A DNA stretch of 64,000 nucleotides from Streptomyces lunaelactis (GTDB taxonomy: Bacteria > Actinomycetota > Actinomycetes > Streptomycetales > Streptomycetaceae). The stretch is taken from positions 7,502,001-7,566,000 of the forward strand of contig NZ_CP026304.1 of assembly GCF_003054555.1 (NCBI RefSeq). Direction: 5' to 3'. Of the stretch, positions 26,263 through 34,998 are shown piece after piece. The notes beneath the pieces are model-generated. The model was not told the origin of the DNA. It did not search any database and saw only the letters and a list, made by a program, of their open reading frames with translations. The first letter of the stretch is position 1. Each line of letters opens with the position of its first letter. The position numbers and the translations under genes were made by a program.

Positions 26263-28067
26263 CGGGCGGTCTCCTCGGGAACGGTGATCACGGTGGGGCC
26301 TGGAGTGGTGAGTGCCCGTGCGAGTGCGGCGGCGAGCGCTTCGGGCGTCGTGGCGTGCTCGCCGTGGCCGCCGTAGGCACGGGCGAGGGCGGGCAGATCG
26401 ACGGGCGCGAGGTCGACGGCTGCGGGGGCGTCGCCGCGCGCGGTCATCTCGTCGCGGATCTCGCCGTAGCCGCCGTTGTCGAACACCACGACGGGCAGCG
26501 GGAGTTGGAGCTGGGCAGCGGTGGCGAGCTCCTGCACGCTGAACTGCAGCCCGCCGTCCCCGCTGAGCGCGATCACCTGCCGGTCCGGGGCAGCGGTCTT
26601 CGCGCCGATCGCGGCGGGCAGCGCGTAGCCGAGGGTGCCGAAGCCGGTTGGATGCAGATAGCGGCCGTCCGGGGCGACGGGGAGGTGCGGGATCGCGCCG
26701 TAGTAGCAGCACTGGGCGCTGTCGGAGGTGATGACGGCGTCGGTGTCGAGGGTGGCGCGGATCGCCGCGAGGTACGGCAGCCAGCGCGCGTCCCGGTCGC
26801 GGGTCTCGGCGTCCCGCTCGCGGCGCAGCCCGGCGACGCCCCGGTGGGCGCCGGCCAGGGCCTCCGCGTGGGCGTCCCGCGCGATCCGCAGCTCGGTGAC
26901 GGCCTCGCGGGCGGAGGCGAGGGCTTCGGCGCGTGCGTCCCCGTCACCGGGCCCGGTGTCCCGTACGAGCCGCAGCTCCGCGGCACGCGGCGGTACGGCA
27001 CCGGTCTCGCCCTCCCGCGCCACGCGCGGCTCGGCGGTGCACTGGCGACCGGCGCCCCCGCCGAGAGGTCCGCGGCTCCGGTACGCGGCCAGCAGTTCGC
27101 GCAGCGACTGGCGTGCGTCGCCGACCAGCGCCACGTCCGCCGGCACCTCCGCGTACATCTGGGCCGGGTCCACGTCGACACGCACCAGCGTGCCGCTCAA
27201 CTCCGGTGGCGCGGACCACAGATCGGACTCGGCCAGCTCCGTACCGACGGCCAGCACCACATCCCGGTCGGCCAGCCACTTCTGCACGGCCGGGCTGTGC
27301 AGCGACACACCCAGCGACAGCGGATGGGACTCGTCCACGATGCCCTTGCCGTTGGCGGTGGTGACCACGGGCGCGGCCAACTCCTCGGCCAGGGCGAGCA
27401 GTTCCGCGGCGGCTTCGCGCGCACCGCCGCCGAGCACGAGCGCGGGACGGCTCGCCGCGCGCAGAGCGTCGGCGGCCCGCCGGAGCTCGGCGGGCGCCGG
27501 GAGAGCCGGCCCGGCCTGCGGTGCGATCCGTACCCGGCCCACCGGCTCCGCCGCCTCCAGCAGATCGAGCGGAATCTCGATGTGCACGGGCCGGGGCCGC
27601 CCGGTCGTGAAGAGCGTGAAGGCCCGCGCGAGCGCCGCGGCGATCTCCTCGACCGCCGACACCCGGTGGCTGAAGGCCGCGACGCCGCGCAGCGCCTCCG
27701 TCTGGCTGCGCATCTCGTGCAGCAGCCCGGTCGGCTGCCGCGGGTGGCGCAGCGGCATCCCGGGGGAGACGACGAGCAGCGGCACGCTGTCCGAGTACGC
27801 CTGGCCGACCGCCGCCGCGATGTTCAGCAGCGCGGGACCGGTCGTGGTGATCGCGACTCCGGGCCGGCCGCTCACCCGGGCATAGGCGTCTGCCGCGTAC
27901 CCCGCGCCCTGCTCGTGACGCGGTGTCACATGCGCGACTCCATAGGCGGCGAGATGCCGGTAGATCTCCAGATTGTGCGTGCCCGGAATCCCGAAGGCCT
28001 GAGTGACGCCGTGCGCCGCCAGCGCCCGTACGACTGCTTCGCCGCCGGTCAGAACGGTCGCAGCCAT
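26259..28067 (-). CDS. acetolactate-synthase-like TPP enzyme with internal insertion
   Basis: 602-aa member of the ThDP-dependent decarboxylase/carboligase family. Visible are the catalytic Glu in RHEQGAGYAADAYAR, the middle domain, and the ThDP-Mg motif beginning GDGGLQFS and ending VVFDN. Between the middle and C-terminal domains, at about residues 328-425, is a stretch of some 98 residues rich in Ala, Arg, Glu and Asp (EALASAREAVTELRIARDAH) that looks helical or coiled-coil and is not part of the usual fold. It follows the 50-codon relic at 28069 by one base and is coupled to the dehydrogenase downstream. It may act on 2-oxo acids; true acetolactate synthase is unlikely without a small subunit. 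Confidence 0.83.
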   Translation of the reverse strand: MAATVLTGGEAVVRALAAHGVTQAFGIPGTHNLEIYRHLAAYGVAHVTPRHEQGAGYAADAYARVSGRPGVAITTTGPALLNIAAAVGQAYSDSVPLLVVSPGMPLRHPRQPTGLLHEMRSQTEALRGVAAFSHRVSAVEEIAAALARAFTLFTTGRPRPVHIEIPLDLLEAAEPVGRVRIAPQAGPALPAPAELRRAADALRAASRPALVLGGGAREAAAELLALAEELAAPVVTTANGKGIVDESHPLSLGVSLHSPAVQKWLADRDVVLAVGTELAESDLWSAPPELSGTLVRVDVDPAQMYAEVPADVALVGDARQSLRELLAAYRSRGPLGGGAGRQCTAEPRVAREGETGAVPPRAAELRLVRDTGPGDGDARAEALASAREAVTELRIARDAHAEALAGAHRGVAGLRRERDAETRDRDARWLPYLAAIRATLDTDAVITSDSAQCCYYGAIPHLPVAPDGRYLHPTGFGTLGYALPAAIGAKTAAPDRQVIALSGDGGLQFSVQELATAAQLQLPLPVVVFDNGGYGEIRDEMTARGDAPAAVDLAPVDLPALARAYGGHGEHATTPEALAAALARALTTPGPTVITVPEETAR

Positions 28068-28068
28068 G

Positions 28069-28221
28069 TCACATGCTCCTCGAGATGATCAGCCGCATCA
28101 TGTCCGAGGTGCCTTCCTCGATCTCCTCCGGCTTGGCGTCACGCATCCACTGCTCCACGGGAAACTCGGGGTCGCGCCGCTCCGTTGTGAGCGGGACCGG
28201 CTCGGTGGGGAGCTCGGACAT
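28069..28221 (-). pseudogene. mini-ORF ending like acyl-CoA dehydrogenase
   Basis: A 50-codon reading frame with ATG at 28221 after GGAGGCAGC, an excellent ribosome site. Its last 25 residues (QWMRDAKPEEIEEGTSDM plus RLIIS) match the C-terminal catalytic EGT segment of acyl-CoA dehydrogenases; the first 24 residues look like an N-terminal peptide. This suggests an in-frame deletion that removed the enzyme core but left start and stop. It stops one base before the TPP enzyme ATG, so it could act as a translated leader. Alternatively it is a conserved small protein of its own. Confidence 0.6.
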
Positions 28222-28251
28222 GCTGCCTCCAGGCGCGACGACGACAGATTA

Positions 28252-28269
28252 ACTGAACCGTCGGTCAGT
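28252..28269 (-). promoter_or_regulatory. TetR-type palindromic operator candidate
   Basis: ACTG-A-ACCG-T-CGGT-CAGT: arms ACTG/CAGT and ACCG/CGGT around a central T, with one extra A in the left arm. This resembles many TetR-family operators. It lies 30 nt upstream of the mini-ORF and TPP enzyme operon, a good place for repression. The controlling protein is not identified; the TetR gene 4 kb away is one option. Confidence 0.5.
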
Positions 28270-28343
28270 ATCTGGAGGAGTGAGCTCCCCTGTCAACATG
28301 ATCGTCAACGAAGTTGGCGGGCGGCTGACCCGTTACGCGTGGA

Positions 28344-28913
28344 TCAGCGGGCGGCGGCGTCCGGACGAGCCGGAATCTCGCACTGGTCCTTGAAACCCTG
28401 GCTGGTCAGACCCAGCGCGGCGTTCATCCGCGAGCGCAGGTTCTCCACCGCCACCATCGCCGTCAGTTCGACGTACGCAGCCTCGCCGAGGGTGGCGACC
28501 AGCCGCTCCGCCAGCTCGTCCCCGACCACGGGCGGACTGGCGGACATCGCCTCCGCGTACTCCATGACGTCGCGCTCCAGCGGGGTGTAGACGTCGCTGT
28601 CACGCCACACGGGCACATCGTGCAGCTTGCGCACGTCCATGCCGCGCTCCTGGCTCTCCCAGTGGCCGAAATCCATGCACCAGCTGCACCCGATCGCCGC
28701 CGCCGAGGCCATCACGGCCAGTGCCTTCAGATCGGCGTCGAGACTCTTCCACTTGGCCACCGACTGCTCGAAGCGCAGATCGGACCAGAGAACCCGGGGG
28801 TTGTGGGCCATGGCCCGGGCGGGGTCGAGGACCTTGCCGTACGTGCGCTTGGAGTACCACTCGGTGACGCGGAACAGGAGCGAGCGGCGCGGGGTGAGTG
28901 AAACACGGGCCAT
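28344..28913 (-). CDS. carboxymuconolactone decarboxylase-family protein
   Basis: 189-aa CMD/AhpD-like protein. The Cys-rich core IGCSWCMDFGHW holds the CxxC redox pair with a downstream His, typical of AhpD-type peroxidase or disulfide activity, not of true lactone decarboxylases. The surroundings are helical (LKALAVMASAAA, VELTAMVAVENLRSRMNAALG). ATG 28913 is preceded by GGAGGCCC. It is divergent from the F420-type gene; both may be part of a redox response. Partner unknown. Confidence 0.85.
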   Translation of the reverse strand: MARVSLTPRRSLLFRVTEWYSKRTYGKVLDPARAMAHNPRVLWSDLRFEQSVAKWKSLDADLKALAVMASAAAIGCSWCMDFGHWESQERGMDVRKLHDVPVWRDSDVYTPLERDVMEYAEAMSASPPVVGDELAERLVATLGEAAYVELTAMVAVENLRSRMNAALGLTSQGFKDQCEIPARPDAAAR

Positions 28914-29051
28914 GACGGGCCTCCGGAGGTGTGGTGGATGTCCTTTCACGCGTACGACGGACGGGGTGCCCCGGGATGTGACATCGGGGAGCGCGGAATT
29001 CTCAGGAACACCGGAAGGAACACCGGAGCGGGGACAGGCGTTGCTTGGGAC

Positions 29052-29498
29052 ATGACGGAAACGGAAGCCGACGTTACGGAGGACGCCCTGCTGAAGCTCG
29101 TCGCCGAGCACAGCGGTGGGGTGCTCGTCACGATCAAGCGGGACGGCAGGCCCCAGCTCTCCAATGTGAACCACGCGTACTACCCGGACGAGCGGACCAT
29201 CAGGGTGTCCATCACCGACGGCCGGGCCAAGACCGCGAATCTGCGCCGCGACCCCCGCGCCGGATACCACGTCACCAGCGGCGACCGCTGGGCCTGGACC
29301 GTCGTCGAGGGCACCGCCGAGCTCTCCCCGGTCGCCGCCGACCCGCACGACGCCACGGTCGAAGAGCTGATCACGCTCTACCGCGACGTCCAGGGGGAGC
29401 ACCCGGACTGGGACGACTACCGGCAGGCCATGGTCCGCGACAAGCGCATTGTGCTGCGGCTGCGCGTCGAGCGGGCCTATGGCCAGCCGCGCGGCTGA
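29052..29498 (+). CDS. PPOX-class F420-dependent oxidoreductase
   Basis: 148-aa split-barrel flavin/F420-binding protein. The opening segment (GVLVTIKRDGRPQLSNVNHAYY), the RAKTANLRRDPRAGY motif and the tail (DKRIVLRLRVERAYG) are characteristic of the F420-binding PPOX class in actinobacteria. It probably reduces a small substrate with F420H2; no substrate is indicated. ATG 29052 is used; the upstream 138 nt contains no other gene. Just past the stop a 15-nt unit (GCGCGGCTGAGACCC) is repeated 2-3 times (29488-29530). Confidence 0.85.
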   Translation: MTETEADVTEDALLKLVAEHSGGVLVTIKRDGRPQLSNVNHAYYPDERTIRVSITDGRAKTANLRRDPRAGYHVTSGDRWAWTVVEGTAELSPVAADPHDATVEELITLYRDVQGEHPDWDDYRQAMVRDKRIVLRLRVERAYGQPRG

Positions 29499-29608
29499 GA
29501 CCCGCGCGGCTGAGACCCGCGCGGCCGAGCCCGGCGCCGTAACCAGGCCGTTCCCGCACTGTCGTACCCCCCGCACATAATGGAAGAAATCCAACATCAG
29601 GAGGTGCC

Positions 29609-30793
29609 GTGACCGGCGCTGGTTCCCCCCACTCGCCGCTCAGCTCCCGGCTGCGCGCGCTGCGACCCGCCGCGTTCGGCGCCGATCCGTCGGGAGAGCG
29701 GTGGGAGCGGATCCGCCGCTCGCCGAATTTCCTCGACGGTGTCTTCCAGAACCCCGTGGGTGCCCGGACCAGACCCTCCGGCGGCTCCATGGTCGAATTC
29801 GCCAAGATCTACTTCCGGAAGGAAGCGCGGGCGCACCGGTCCCCGGTCGGACTCGTGCCCCTGCACGCCACCACGCTCGCCGATATCGCCAAGCCCCCGG
29901 CCTCCGGACTGCGGCTCACCTGGATGGGACACTCCAGCGTCCTCGCCGAGATCGACGGCCGGCGGGTGCTCTTCGACCCGGTCTGGGGCGAGCGCTGCTC
30001 ACCCTTCCCCTTCGCCGGACCCAAGCGGCTGCATCCCGTGCCCGTGCCGCTGGCCGCCCTCGGCCCGGTCGACGTCGTCGTGATCTCCCACGACCACTAC
30101 GACCACCTCGATCTGCCCACCATCCGCGCCCTGGCCTCGACGGACACGGTCTTCGCGGTGCCGCTCGGCGTCGGAGCACACCTGGAGCGCTGGGGCGTGC
30201 CCGCCGACCGGCTGCGCGAGCTGGACTGGAACGAGTCGACGGAGGTGGCCGGTCTCCGGCTGACCGCCACCCCCGCGCGCCACTTCTGCGGCCGCGGCAT
30301 CCGCAACAAGCAGCACACCCTCTGGGCGTCCTGGGCCGTCGCCGGGTCCGAGCACCGGATCTACCACAGCGGCGACACCGGATACTTCCCCGGCTTCAAG
30401 GACATCGGCGCCGAGCACGGCCCCTTCGACGCCACGATGATCCAGATCGGCGCGTACAGCGAGTACTGGCCCGACATCCACATGACGCCCGCCGAAGGCA
30501 TTCGCGCCCACCTCGACCTTCAGGGCGGGCAGCCGTCCGGTGCGATGCTGCCGATCCACTGGGGGACCTTCAACCTCGCACCGCACCCGTGGGCGGAGCC
30601 GGGCGAGGGCACGGTAGCGGCGGCGGCCGCCGAAGGCGCGCGCATCGCCCTGCCGCAGCCCGGTGAGCCCTTCGAGCCGACCGCCGAAGGAATTCCGTCC
30701 GAGCCGTGGTGGCGTGCTGTCGCCACGGCGCCCGCCGCGGGATGGTCCCCCACGGCCGGTACGGGCAGCCCCGAGGTGGCGCCCAGCGCCTGA
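29609..30793 (+). CDS. metallo-beta-lactamase fold hydrolase (NAPE-PLD/UlaG-like)
   Basis: 394-aa MBL-fold protein. The zinc motif is ISHDHYDHLDLPT (HxHxDH), followed by a later HFCGRG site, HSGDTGYFPGF and the C-terminal PIHWGTF. This arrangement matches the NAPE-PLD/L-ascorbate-lactonase-like branch, often phospholipase D-like or phosphodiesterase enzymes. GTG 29609 follows CAGGAGGTGCC. No signal peptide is visible. It is followed by a GC-rich hairpin at 30836-30864. Confidence 0.87.
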   Translation: MTGAGSPHSPLSSRLRALRPAAFGADPSGERWERIRRSPNFLDGVFQNPVGARTRPSGGSMVEFAKIYFRKEARAHRSPVGLVPLHATTLADIAKPPASGLRLTWMGHSSVLAEIDGRRVLFDPVWGERCSPFPFAGPKRLHPVPVPLAALGPVDVVVISHDHYDHLDLPTIRALASTDTVFAVPLGVGAHLERWGVPADRLRELDWNESTEVAGLRLTATPARHFCGRGIRNKQHTLWASWAVAGSEHRIYHSGDTGYFPGFKDIGAEHGPFDATMIQIGAYSEYWPDIHMTPAEGIRAHLDLQGGQPSGAMLPIHWGTFNLAPHPWAEPGEGTVAAAAAEGARIALPQPGEPFEPTAEGIPSEPWWRAVATAPAAGWSPTAGTGSPEVAPSA

Positions 30794-30835
30794 ATCGTGG
30801 CGCCCGACCTCTGCGTTTGACCCTGCGGTGCCCGG

Positions 30836-30864
30836 CCCCGCCGCCCGTCCCTGCGGCGGCGGGG
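30836..30864 (+). terminator. GC hairpin after MBL-fold gene
   Basis: Arms CCCCGCCGC and GCGGCGGGG with an 11-nt loop that can shorten by extra pairing. It lies 43 nt after the stop codon and before the conservon promoter region. Confidence 0.55.
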
Positions 30865-31086
30865 TCAATCCAGCATTTTCGGGCTTGGGTGCGAAGCCTC
30901 ATACCAGAGCGGGACGAATGACGGGCAAGTTTGTCAACTGCCCGTCGCAAGTGCCTGCTTGGCGACTACCGTGTGTGGCCGGTGATCAACGGTGGGCTCA
31001 AATGGTGAACAACGAGCCCTTCGCTGCGCCGAAGCTGACCGCATGCTCTACGCCGATTCCTGGGGCCCCACGTACCAAGGACGCTG

Positions 31087-32955
31087 ATGTCTCAACTACG
31101 CGCACCCGCCGCGCGGCCCGACCGCCGCGAGGGCGGGCGCCACGGCCGGCCAGGCACCCGCTCCCTGTCGTCATCGGGGAAGCCGCATCCCGTGCCCTCT
31201 TCGCCGGAAGCCCGTATACGCCCTCAACTCCTGCGCACCGCAGTCCTGCCCGCAGTCGTCGCCGCGCTCAGCGGCATGGCCGCGGTGATAGTCGCCATCC
31301 GTTCCGCCGACGCCCAGCCCTCCACCGGCCTGTGGGCCGTGCTGACCGGCTCCGCCGTGCTGGCCATCGCCTCCGTGGCGGCGGCGGCGGTGGGGGCGGA
31401 CCGGATGGCCAAGTCCGTACTCGACCGCTGTGCCACCCTGCGCCGTTCCACCGCGCGCGGGCAGGCCGACCTGCGCACCGTGGTCGACCGGCTCAGACGG
31501 GGTGAAGGCCCGCCCGTCCGGCCCACATCACAGTCGGCACCGCCCGGTGGCGATGAATTCGATCTGCTGACAGAGGAGTTGAGCCGGTCCCACGAGGCCG
31601 CCGTGGTGGCGGTGGTGCAGGCCTCCCGGCTCTCCAGCAGCGTCGGCAACGAACAGAAGGTCGAAGTCTTCGTCAATCTGGCCCGGCGGCTCCAGTCGCT
31701 GGTCCACCGCGAGATCCAGCTCCTCGACGAGCTGGAGAACGAGGTCGAGGACCCCGAGCTGCTCAAGGGCCTCTTCCATGTGGACCACCTGGCCACCCGT
31801 ATCCGCAGGCATGCCGAGAACCTCGCCGTTCTCGGCGGCGCCATGTCCCGGCGGCAGTGGTCCAACCCGGTCACCATGACCGAGGTGCTCCGGTCCGCCA
31901 TCGCCGAGGTGGAGCAGTATCCGAGGGTCAAGCTGGTGCCGCCGATCGACGGCACCCTGCGCGGCCACGCCGTCGCCGACGTGATCCACCTGCTCGCCGA
32001 ACTGGTCGAGAACGCCACGCTGTTCTCCGCCCCGCACACCCAAGTGCTGCTGCGCGCCCAGCACGTCACGGCCGGACTCGCGGTCGAGGTCGAGGACCGC
32101 GGCCTCGGTATGCCCGCCGACGAGCAGCACAAGATGAACGCGCTGCTCGCCGACCCCGATCAGGTGAATGTCGCCCATATGCTGCAGGACGGCAGGATCG
32201 GACTCTTCGTCGTCTCCGCGCTGGCCCGCAGACACGGCATCGCGGTACGGCTCCAGTCCAATATCTACGGCGGCGTCCAGGCCATCCTCGTACTGCCACA
32301 GGGACTGCTCGGCACCGAACCCGGGGGATTCTCGCGGGCCGAAGCCGCCCCGTCGTCGTCCGACTCGGCGACCGGGGTGCAGAGCGCCGTCGTACCGACA
32401 GCCTGGGTACAGCCGGCCGCGGCGGCGCCGTCGATACCGCAGCAACCGCACTCGACGCCGGAGCAGGCACCGGTCTTCCGGCAGCTTCAGCCACCGCTGC
32501 AACAGCAGCAGCCGCAGCGCGAGCCGGTGACCGCCACCCTCGGCGCCGGGCCCCTCCCCGTACGCGGGGAACAGAGCGACCGCCCCAACCCGGCCGCCGC
32601 CCGCCCGGGCGTCAGCCATGCGTCGCTGCCCAACCAGCCGTCACCGCCCGACCACACCTCACCGCCCAACCACTCGGCACCTGCGAACGGTTCGGCACCG
32701 GCCAACCGCTCGGCACCATCGGAGAACTCCGACGGGATGGGCCGGCCCCAACTGCCCAAGCGCCGCAGTCAGGAACACCTCGTCCCTCAGCTCAGGGACG
32801 CCCCGGCGCCCCGCAAGGACGACGACCAGGCCATCCACGACCCGGGCCTGATGGCGGCCTTCCAGCGGGGCATCGGCCTCGCCGAGTCCCAGCCCCTCGC
32901 GGACCCCGCGGCGCAGCCTCAGCCCCAGCACTTCGACAACACCTCCAAGGAGTAG
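31087..32955 (+). CDS. conservon CvnA: membrane sensor-like ATPase
   Basis: 622-aa first component of a conservon. Two hydrophobic segments at about residues 45-65 and 75-100 should anchor it in the membrane; a helical linker follows (LTEELSRSHEAAVVAVVQ), then a HATPase_c domain (about 295-400) with the N box LAELVENATLFSAP and G boxes EDRGLGMP and GRIGLFVVS. It lacks a normal phospho-acceptor His domain, as is typical of CvnA proteins. The last 200 residues are Pro/Gln/Ser-rich and disordered. It probably binds ATP and controls the GTPase CvnD. Its stop is 7 nt before the CvnB ATG. Confidence 0.9.
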   Translation: MSQLRAPAARPDRREGGRHGRPGTRSLSSSGKPHPVPSSPEARIRPQLLRTAVLPAVVAALSGMAAVIVAIRSADAQPSTGLWAVLTGSAVLAIASVAAAAVGADRMAKSVLDRCATLRRSTARGQADLRTVVDRLRRGEGPPVRPTSQSAPPGGDEFDLLTEELSRSHEAAVVAVVQASRLSSSVGNEQKVEVFVNLARRLQSLVHREIQLLDELENEVEDPELLKGLFHVDHLATRIRRHAENLAVLGGAMSRRQWSNPVTMTEVLRSAIAEVEQYPRVKLVPPIDGTLRGHAVADVIHLLAELVENATLFSAPHTQVLLRAQHVTAGLAVEVEDRGLGMPADEQHKMNALLADPDQVNVAHMLQDGRIGLFVVSALARRHGIAVRLQSNIYGGVQAILVLPQGLLGTEPGGFSRAEAAPSSSDSATGVQSAVVPTAWVQPAAAAPSIPQQPHSTPEQAPVFRQLQPPLQQQQPQREPVTATLGAGPLPVRGEQSDRPNPAAARPGVSHASLPNQPSPPDHTSPPNHSAPANGSAPANRSAPSENSDGMGRPQLPKRRSQEHLVPQLRDAPAPRKDDDQAIHDPGLMAAFQRGIGLAESQPLADPAAQPQPQHFDNTSKE

Positions 32956-32962
32956 ATGCACC

Positions 32963-33397
32963 ATGGTGAGCGATGTGCCGAACGGCCATGTCTCGGACCT
33001 CGACTGGCTGCTGAGCGGCCTGGTCCAGCGTGTGCCGTACACCCGCAACGCCGTTCTGCTCTCCTCCGACGGGCTGGTGAAATCCGTACACGGTCTGGAC
33101 CCGGACAGCGCCGACCATATGGCGGCGCTCGCCTCCGGCCTGTACTCACTGGGGCGCAGCGCCGGAGCCCGCTTCGGCGACGGCGGTGAGGTGCGCCAGG
33201 TGGTGGTGGAGCTCGACTCCACCCTGCTGTTCGTCTCCACCGCCGGGTCCGGCACCTGTCTCGCCGTGCTCGCCGGGCGCGAGGCGGACGCCGCCGTCCT
33301 CGGCTATGAGATGGCGATGCTGGTCAAGAGCGTACGGCCGTATCTGACCACCCCGGCCAGACAGTCGGCGGGGGCGCGGACCGCCGCGGGGCAATGA
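32963..33397 (+). CDS. conservon CvnB: roadblock/LC7 protein
   Basis: 144-aa protein with the roadblock/LC7 fold: the N-terminal helix LDWLLSGLVQRVPYTRNAVLLSSDG and strands around GSGTCLAVLAGREADAAVLGYEM. In conservons these proteins pair with the DUF742 protein and the small GTPase, probably as its GAP or scaffold. It overlaps the CvnC gene by 4 nt. Confidence 0.92.
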   Translation: MVSDVPNGHVSDLDWLLSGLVQRVPYTRNAVLLSSDGLVKSVHGLDPDSADHMAALASGLYSLGRSAGARFGDGGEVRQVVVELDSTLLFVSTAGSGTCLAVLAGREADAAVLGYEMAMLVKSVRPYLTTPARQSAGARTAAGQ

Positions 33398-33771
33398 GAG
33401 TGCCGGCCCCGATGGACGGGCCGTTGCTCGACGACGCGGCCGGCCGGCTCATCCGCCCGTACACGGTGAGCGGCGGCCGCACCCGTCCCACGGCCGCACT
33501 GGATCTGCTCTCGCTGGTGATGGCCACGGGGACCGTGCCGCAGACGCATCTGGGCCCCGAACACGCCGTGGCGCTCGGGCTCTGCGGCGGGCCGACCTCG
33601 GTCGCCGAGATCTCGGCGCACCTCAGGCTCCCCGCGGTCGTCACCAAGGTGCTGCTCTCCGATCTCGTGGACTGCGGCGCGGTCACCGCGCGTGCGCCCC
33701 GCTTCTACGACACACCCACCGACCGTTCTTTGCTGGAGGCGGTGCTCGATGGCCTACGACGACGGCTCTGA
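33394..33771 (+). CDS. conservon CvnC: DUF742 winged-helix protein
   Basis: 125-aa DUF742 protein. It starts with GPLLDDAAGRLIRPYTVSGGRT, followed by the helices LDLLSLVMATG and a winged-helix region (LCGGPTSVAEISAHLRLP). It is the third conservon component; DUF742 proteins associate with roadblock proteins. ATG 33394 overlaps the CvnB stop by 4 nt, and its own 3' end overlaps the CvnD start by 23 nt. Confidence 0.92.
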   Translation: MRVPAPMDGPLLDDAAGRLIRPYTVSGGRTRPTAALDLLSLVMATGTVPQTHLGPEHAVALGLCGGPTSVAEISAHLRLPAVVTKVLLSDLVDCGAVTARAPRFYDTPTDRSLLEAVLDGLRRRL

Positions 33772-34363
33772 ACTCGACGAGCTCTTCCCCACCGCGCTGA
33801 AGATCCTGGTCGCGGGCGGCTTCGGGGTGGGCAAGACCACCCTCGTGGGAGCGGTCAGTGAGATCGAACCGCTGAGTACGGAGGAGCTGCTGACCCAGGT
33901 CAGCGTGGCGACCGACAGCCTGGACGGCATCGAGTCCAAGACCACCACCACGGTCGCCATGGACTTCGGCCGGATCACGCTGGACGAGCGACATGTGCTC
34001 TATCTCTTCGGCACGCCCGGCCAGGAGCGCTTCTGGTTCATGTGGGACGAGCTCTCCGAGGGAGCGCTCGGCGCGATCATCCTCGCCGACACCCGCCGTC
34101 TCGAGGACTCCTTCTCCGCAGTGGACTTCTTCGAGCGGCGCGGCATCGGATTCGTCGTCGCCGTCAACGAGTTCGACGGCGCCTACCGCTATGACCCGGA
34201 CGAAGTACGGGCCGCGATCGACCTCAAGCCGGAGGTGCCGGTCGTGCTGTGCGACGCGCGGATCGCCAGCTCGGGGATCGGGACCCTGGTCACCCTCGTT
34301 CAGCATCTGCTCACCACCACCGCGGTGCCCGCCCCGGCACCGAGCTATGGAGCACCGACATGA
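33749..34363 (+). CDS. conservon CvnD: MglA/Ras-like GTPase
   Basis: 204-aa small GTPase. P-loop GGFGVGKTT at residues 23-31, the switch II motif FGTPGQERF, and the base-recognition region VVAVNEFDGA (NxxD-like). Conservon GTPases cycle under control of CvnA-C and influence development or metabolism in Streptomyces. ATG 33749 inside the CvnC end is the only start that retains the MAYDDGSELDELFPTALKIL opening typical of this family. Its stop overlaps the GAF gene ATG by 4 nt. Confidence 0.93.
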   Translation: MAYDDGSELDELFPTALKILVAGGFGVGKTTLVGAVSEIEPLSTEELLTQVSVATDSLDGIESKTTTTVAMDFGRITLDERHVLYLFGTPGQERFWFMWDELSEGALGAIILADTRRLEDSFSAVDFFERRGIGFVVAVNEFDGAYRYDPDEVRAAIDLKPEVPVVLCDARIASSGIGTLVTLVQHLLTTTAVPAPAPSYGAPT

Positions 34364-34932
34364 CGTACGACCCGACCGGCCATCTGCTGCTGACCCCCGT
34401 CGACCGCGAGGCGCCCGTCCGGGTGCGGCGGCTGCGCCAACTGGGCTTCGGGGACCGGCCGGACCCGGCGTTCGACGAATTCGCGCACAAGCTGGCCAAG
34501 GTGACCGGGGCGCCGTACTCCATGGTCAACTTCATTGACGAGAACCGGCAGTTCTTCGCCGGGCTGCACACCCCGACCGGTACGCACTCCGGCGCCGATC
34601 TGGGTGCCACGGCCGCGGCGAGCGGTGACGTCAGCCGCTTCATGGCGCGTGACCACGGCTACTGCCCGCATGTGGTCGTACGGCGCAAAGCGCTCGTCCT
34701 GGAGGACGTCTGCGACTATCCGCGGTTCGCGGGGAACCCGGTTGTGGACGAGATCGGTATCCGTTCCTATCTCGGGGCGCCGCTGATCGACCGTACGGGG
34801 ATCGCGCTCGGCACGATCTGTGTCGTCGACACCGAGCCGCGGCCGTGGGGCCGGGCGGGCCTGGAGACCATCAAGTCGCTGGCGGCGGAGCTGATCGAGC
34901 AGATCCACCGCCGCGAGGAAGGCGGCTTCTAG
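34360..34932 (+). CDS. GAF-domain protein appended to the conservon
   Basis: 190-aa protein made of a single GAF domain (about residues 30-180): APYSMVNFIDENRQFFAGL, DHGYCPHVVVRRKALVLED and SYLGAPLIDRTGIALGTICVVD. Other conservons end in a cytochrome P450; here the fifth gene is a GAF sensor, probably an input domain for a ligand or redox signal to the GTPase module. The 4-nt ATGA overlap with CvnD indicates coupled translation. A strong hairpin follows at 34999-35025. Confidence 0.88.
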   Translation: MTYDPTGHLLLTPVDREAPVRVRRLRQLGFGDRPDPAFDEFAHKLAKVTGAPYSMVNFIDENRQFFAGLHTPTGTHSGADLGATAAASGDVSRFMARDHGYCPHVVVRRKALVLEDVCDYPRFAGNPVVDEIGIRSYLGAPLIDRTGIALGTICVVDTEPRPWGRAGLETIKSLAAELIEQIHRREEGGF

Positions 34933-34952
34933 CGAGAGGCCCCAGGTCGTCC

Positions 34953-34976
34953 TGTCCTCAACCGCCGGACGGGCTG
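34953..34976 (+). repeat. intergenic repeat, copy 1
   Basis: TGTCCTCAACCGCCGGACGG followed by GCTG. A second copy with one change lies at 37391. This short motif is a common Streptomyces intergenic sequence, usually found with nearby GGGGGTCC/GGAGCCCC-type GC hairpins, as here. Confidence 0.6.
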
Positions 34977-34998
34977 CAGCGTCAGTCCCGCTGGGGGT

